Part shown: in pieces, positions 5,645 through 6,990 of the stretch
Layout of the letters: each line of letters opens with the position of its first letter
Position numbering within the stretch: position 1 is the first letter of the stretch
Assembly (NCBI RefSeq): GCF_003114855.1
Contig: NZ_BFBB01000012.1
Span: 1-6,990, forward strand
DNA from: Leptospira ryugenii
GTDB taxonomy: Bacteria > Spirochaetota > Leptospiria > Leptospirales > Leptospiraceae
DNA: 6,990 bases
Reading direction: 5' to 3'
Program-made: the position numbers and the translations under genes
The notes under the pieces: generated by a model
Seen by the model: only the letters and a program-made list of their open reading frames with translations
The model's database searches: none
Told to the model about the DNA's origin: nothing

Positions 5645-5806
5645 GCTTAACGAACTAGACTTACCGAAGTTCCCCGACCCTGAGTCCCGCCGGGACGTTA
5701 GGGACTGGCATGTAGCTTGCGTAAGCAAGGCGAATGCCAGAAGGGGAATTTGCCGTAGGCCGAGCGAGGCCTTGTGCCGAAGCGTAGCGGTAAGTCGCTG
5801 TTATGC
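5645..5806 (-). repeat. attC-like recombination site 5 (type B variant)
   Basis: This 162-nt palindrome runs from GCTTAAC to GTTATGC. The spacer is GAACTA (5652-5657) against GCT (5797-5799). The L-type arm GACTTACCG (5658-5666) pairs perfectly with CGGTAAGTC (5788-5796). The inner stem AAGTTCCCC pairs with GGGGAATTT. It differs at most positions from the other sites but keeps pairing, and again keeps one G.T. The head has CCCT...AGGG around GTCCC/GGGAC and CTGGCAT...ATGCCAG around GCTTGC-GTAA-GCAAGG. The one-sided arm has GCC-GTA-GGC and GGC-CTTGT-GCC. Confidence 0.75.
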
Positions 5807-6793
5807 GTAGTGTCATATTAATAATTATAAGATAAACCTAAATAAACTCCGCTAATAATATCACTTCCTCCAATACCTCTATTATTCTGAAAATAATAAT
5901 AAGTATTCCTGAAGTCTTCGTATCGAAGAGTTTGATCATTGTAATTCTGATATTTGAACTTTGAGAAATTGTAGTAATATCCCAAATAGAATTTCAGACT
6001 GTTGAAGAATTGGTAAGAGAGAGAGACATCAAATTCATAACCTTGGAATATTCCCAAAGTATTCGAGTTAGATAAATTGGTTTGGAAAATAGGTCTAATT
6101 CCATTAGCAAGAATAGAATTAGCAGCGATCTTGTTAGAATAGTATCTTTTTCCTTGTGTAATATAATATTCGAAACCAATATTTAAATTAAGATTATCAA
6201 TTAGTGGAATTTGGCTTTTAGCAGCAATTTGCAGTCCATGAGATTTAATGCTTTCTTCTGAAATTGACAAACCATTGTTTGAGTTCGTTAATCTGTCAAT
6301 TTTTCGAATTCCTAATCCTAAAGAGAGAAGTTCAGGTTTTTCATTTAAAATATGATATAAAATATTTAGTTTATAATCAGTTCTTTCTGTATTGTCTAAA
6401 TACCTTTTTGATATAGAGTCACCATAAAGAGATTGGTAAGAATGTATATAATTTGCTCTAGGGATATTCACATTAATATATTGAAATTCCAATGAAAAAT
6501 TATTTTCCGGGTTTTTATATTTTACAAAGAACGGAATAATTGAATCTCTATTTCCCTTGAATTGTGAATAGTTTTCAAAATAAATTCCAGTTGATTCACT
6601 TAAATCACGTTTATATTCGAAAGGAATAAATTTAACATTTAGTGATTTGATTCCTATTTCCAATTTAGGTTTATTTGAATTTTTATCTTCATTATTATTA
6701 TTCTCAGCGTTTAGCTCAGAGATTAAAAAAATACTTATCAGAATTGTTTTATATATTTTTTTCATTTTTTCTTTTTTAGTAAAATTTTAGGTA
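5651..6793 (-). other. Putative integron cassette 5, upstream end interrupted by the IS
   Basis: The unit starts like the others (GTTATGCGTAGTGTCA at 5800-5815), but the expected opposite end, ending ACGCATAAC, is absent before the IS begins at about 6794. The cassette was therefore cut by the IS insertion or by a later rearrangement, or its end lies beyond the IS. The gene itself is intact. Confidence 0.5.
5818..6765 (-). CDS. Probable outer-membrane beta-barrel protein
   Basis: The 315-residue protein has a Sec signal peptide (MKKIYKTILISIFLISELNA, residues 1-20) followed by an Asn-rich linker. The rest is a series of alternating, aromatic-rich strands, for example NFSLEFQYINV (89-99), YKLNILYHIL (131-140), LLSLGLGIRKI (146-156), HGLQIAAKSQI (176-186), NLNIGFEYYI (193-202), GYEFDVSLSYQF (242-253) and LKFYLGYYYNF (257-267). 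The final strand, VYLGLSYNY, ends in Tyr as in BAM-type beta-signals. A barrel of roughly 10-12 strands in the outer membrane fits. The ligand or function is unknown. The leader has only a weak AAGAA ribosome-binding-like stretch and is cut by the IS 28 bases upstream, so expression may depend on the IS. There is no sign of frameshift. Confidence 0.75.
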   Translation of the reverse strand: MKKIYKTILISIFLISELNAENNNNEDKNSNKPKLEIGIKSLNVKFIPFEYKRDLSESTGIYFENYSQFKGNRDSIIPFFVKYKNPENNFSLEFQYINVNIPRANYIHSYQSLYGDSISKRYLDNTERTDYKLNILYHILNEKPELLSLGLGIRKIDRLTNSNNGLSISEESIKSHGLQIAAKSQIPLIDNLNLNIGFEYYITQGKRYYSNKIAANSILANGIRPIFQTNLSNSNTLGIFQGYEFDVSLSYQFFNSLKFYLGYYYNFSKFKYQNYNDQTLRYEDFRNTYYYFQNNRGIGGSDIISGVYLGLSYNY

Positions 6794-6990
6794 TGACTTC
6801 AGGAGATAGGTAACGGTTAAGCGGCAGTAGAAGGGTAACGCTTTTTAGTAACCTTTCTTGGTTTATGATCTTTGTATGCATTAGGGTCAGAAATAAGCAA
6901 GAAAAAATCCTTGTCTATAACACCTAATTTATTATTAGCAAACCAGATGGAGTAAGTATCTCCCTCTTTTTTAATTCCGACATTGAACTC
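6794..6990 (-). mobile_element. 3' end of a second IS481-family-like insertion sequence
   Basis: The element begins at about 6794 with TGACTTCAGGAGATAGGTAAC, which resembles the outside-in end of the left copy. Its transposase stop lies 23 bases inside. The body continues off the right edge. It lies in the same orientation as the left copy, so the roughly 6.7 kb between them is flanked by direct IS copies. Whether the two copies are identical cannot be judged, because opposite ends are visible. Confidence 0.7.
6817..6990 (-). CDS. IS481-family-like transposase, C-terminal 57 residues
   Basis: The open frame enters from the right edge and ends at TAA at 6817-6819. It includes GIKKEGDTYSIWFANNKLGV, then IDKDFF, and a basic tail KPRKVTKKRYPSTAA. 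A 'W-hydrophobic-x-F-x-x-x-x-L-G-x-hydrophobic-D' pattern of this kind is the usual end of IS481-type transposases, after the DDE core (family knowledge). The catalytic domain is outside the window. With the left copy, this sets both transposases on the minus strand. Confidence 0.65.
   Translation of the reverse strand, partial: EFNVGIKKEGDTYSIWFANNKLGVIDKDFFLLISDPNAYKDHKPRKVTKKRYPSTAA

Larger units (their letters stand above)
4606..5650 (-). other. Putative integron cassette 4 (MORN-repeat gene plus attC-like site 4)
   Basis: The ends 4757-4773 (GTTAAGCGAAGTTGCAA) and 5635-5651 (TTGCAATTTCGCTTAAC) are inverse complements over 17 bases except for the shared T.G position. This unit uses the R sequence GTTAAGC/GCTTAAC at both of its own ends, unlike its neighbours. 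That shows the match follows the cassette and not the repeat. Confidence 0.6.

Noticed and set aside
5609..5728. 40-residue N-terminal extension of the MORN protein
   Set aside because: It would be encoded inside attC-like site 5. The downstream ATG has a ribosome binding site and starts a proper signal peptide.
121..5806. Repeats as a CRISPR array, or as simple REP/MITE insertions
   Set aside because: The repeats are over 160 nt and the spacers are whole genes, so CRISPR does not fit. A MITE would carry constant termini, whereas here the outermost arms vary and match across the gene unit.
121..5806. Repeats as rho-independent terminators
   Set aside because: Hairpins are strong, but no T-run follows them on the gene strand; termination remains possible but is not supported.
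5994..6179. Minus-strand open frame of 61 codons
   Set aside because: It is an alternative frame inside the beta-barrel gene, without its own leader or start signals.

Overview
The window looks like accessory DNA from a spirochaete, most likely Leptospira. The genes are AT-rich, several products have leptospira-like lipoprotein or outer-membrane signals, and the segment is bounded by pieces of an IS481-family element. The genus call is an inference from style and recall, not from a database match.

Layout: positions 1-103 are the 5' end of an IS481-like element, whose transposase start reads off the left edge on the minus strand. Next come five GC-rich repeats of 161-165 nt (121-283, 1039-1203, 2621-2781, 4600-4763, 5645-5806), alternating with five AT-rich genes, all on the minus strand. 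The genes are a probable lipoprotein (310-1008), a HEPN-domain protein resembling ApeA-type defence proteins (1212-2594), a large protein with a possible divergent PD-(D/E)xK nuclease domain (2793-4586), a secreted MORN-repeat protein (4775-5608) and a probable outer-membrane beta-barrel (5818-6765). At 6794 a second IS481-like copy begins with its 3' end; its transposase C-terminus is at 6817-6990. Both IS copies have the same orientation. No stretch over 300 bases lacks a gene, a repeat or IS sequence.

The main result is that the repeats behave like very large integron attC sites. Each can be folded by eye into an outer R-type arm (TAAC with GTTA), a short unpaired asymmetric spacer, a 9-bp L-type arm whose sequence covaries between copies, an inner stem that also covaries, and a branched terminal structure. 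The two ends of each gene unit match each other as 15-17 bp inverted repeats. They do not match the far side of the repeat they sit in, which is expected if each unit moved as a circle. At two fixed stem positions every testable copy has a G.T wobble on the plus strand, which would be an A.C mismatch on the minus strand. This suggests that one particular strand is folded and recombined, namely the bottom strand relative to the genes.

On this reading the window is a cassette array with four complete gene-plus-attC cassettes and two truncated by IS insertion. It mixes putative defence genes (HEPN, nuclease-like) with cell-envelope genes. No integrase is visible in the window, so the mobilising enzyme, and hence the integron assignment, remains unproven. 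Leaders are only 19-42 nt long, so the genes probably depend on promoters in the repeats, upstream in the array, or in the right-hand IS.
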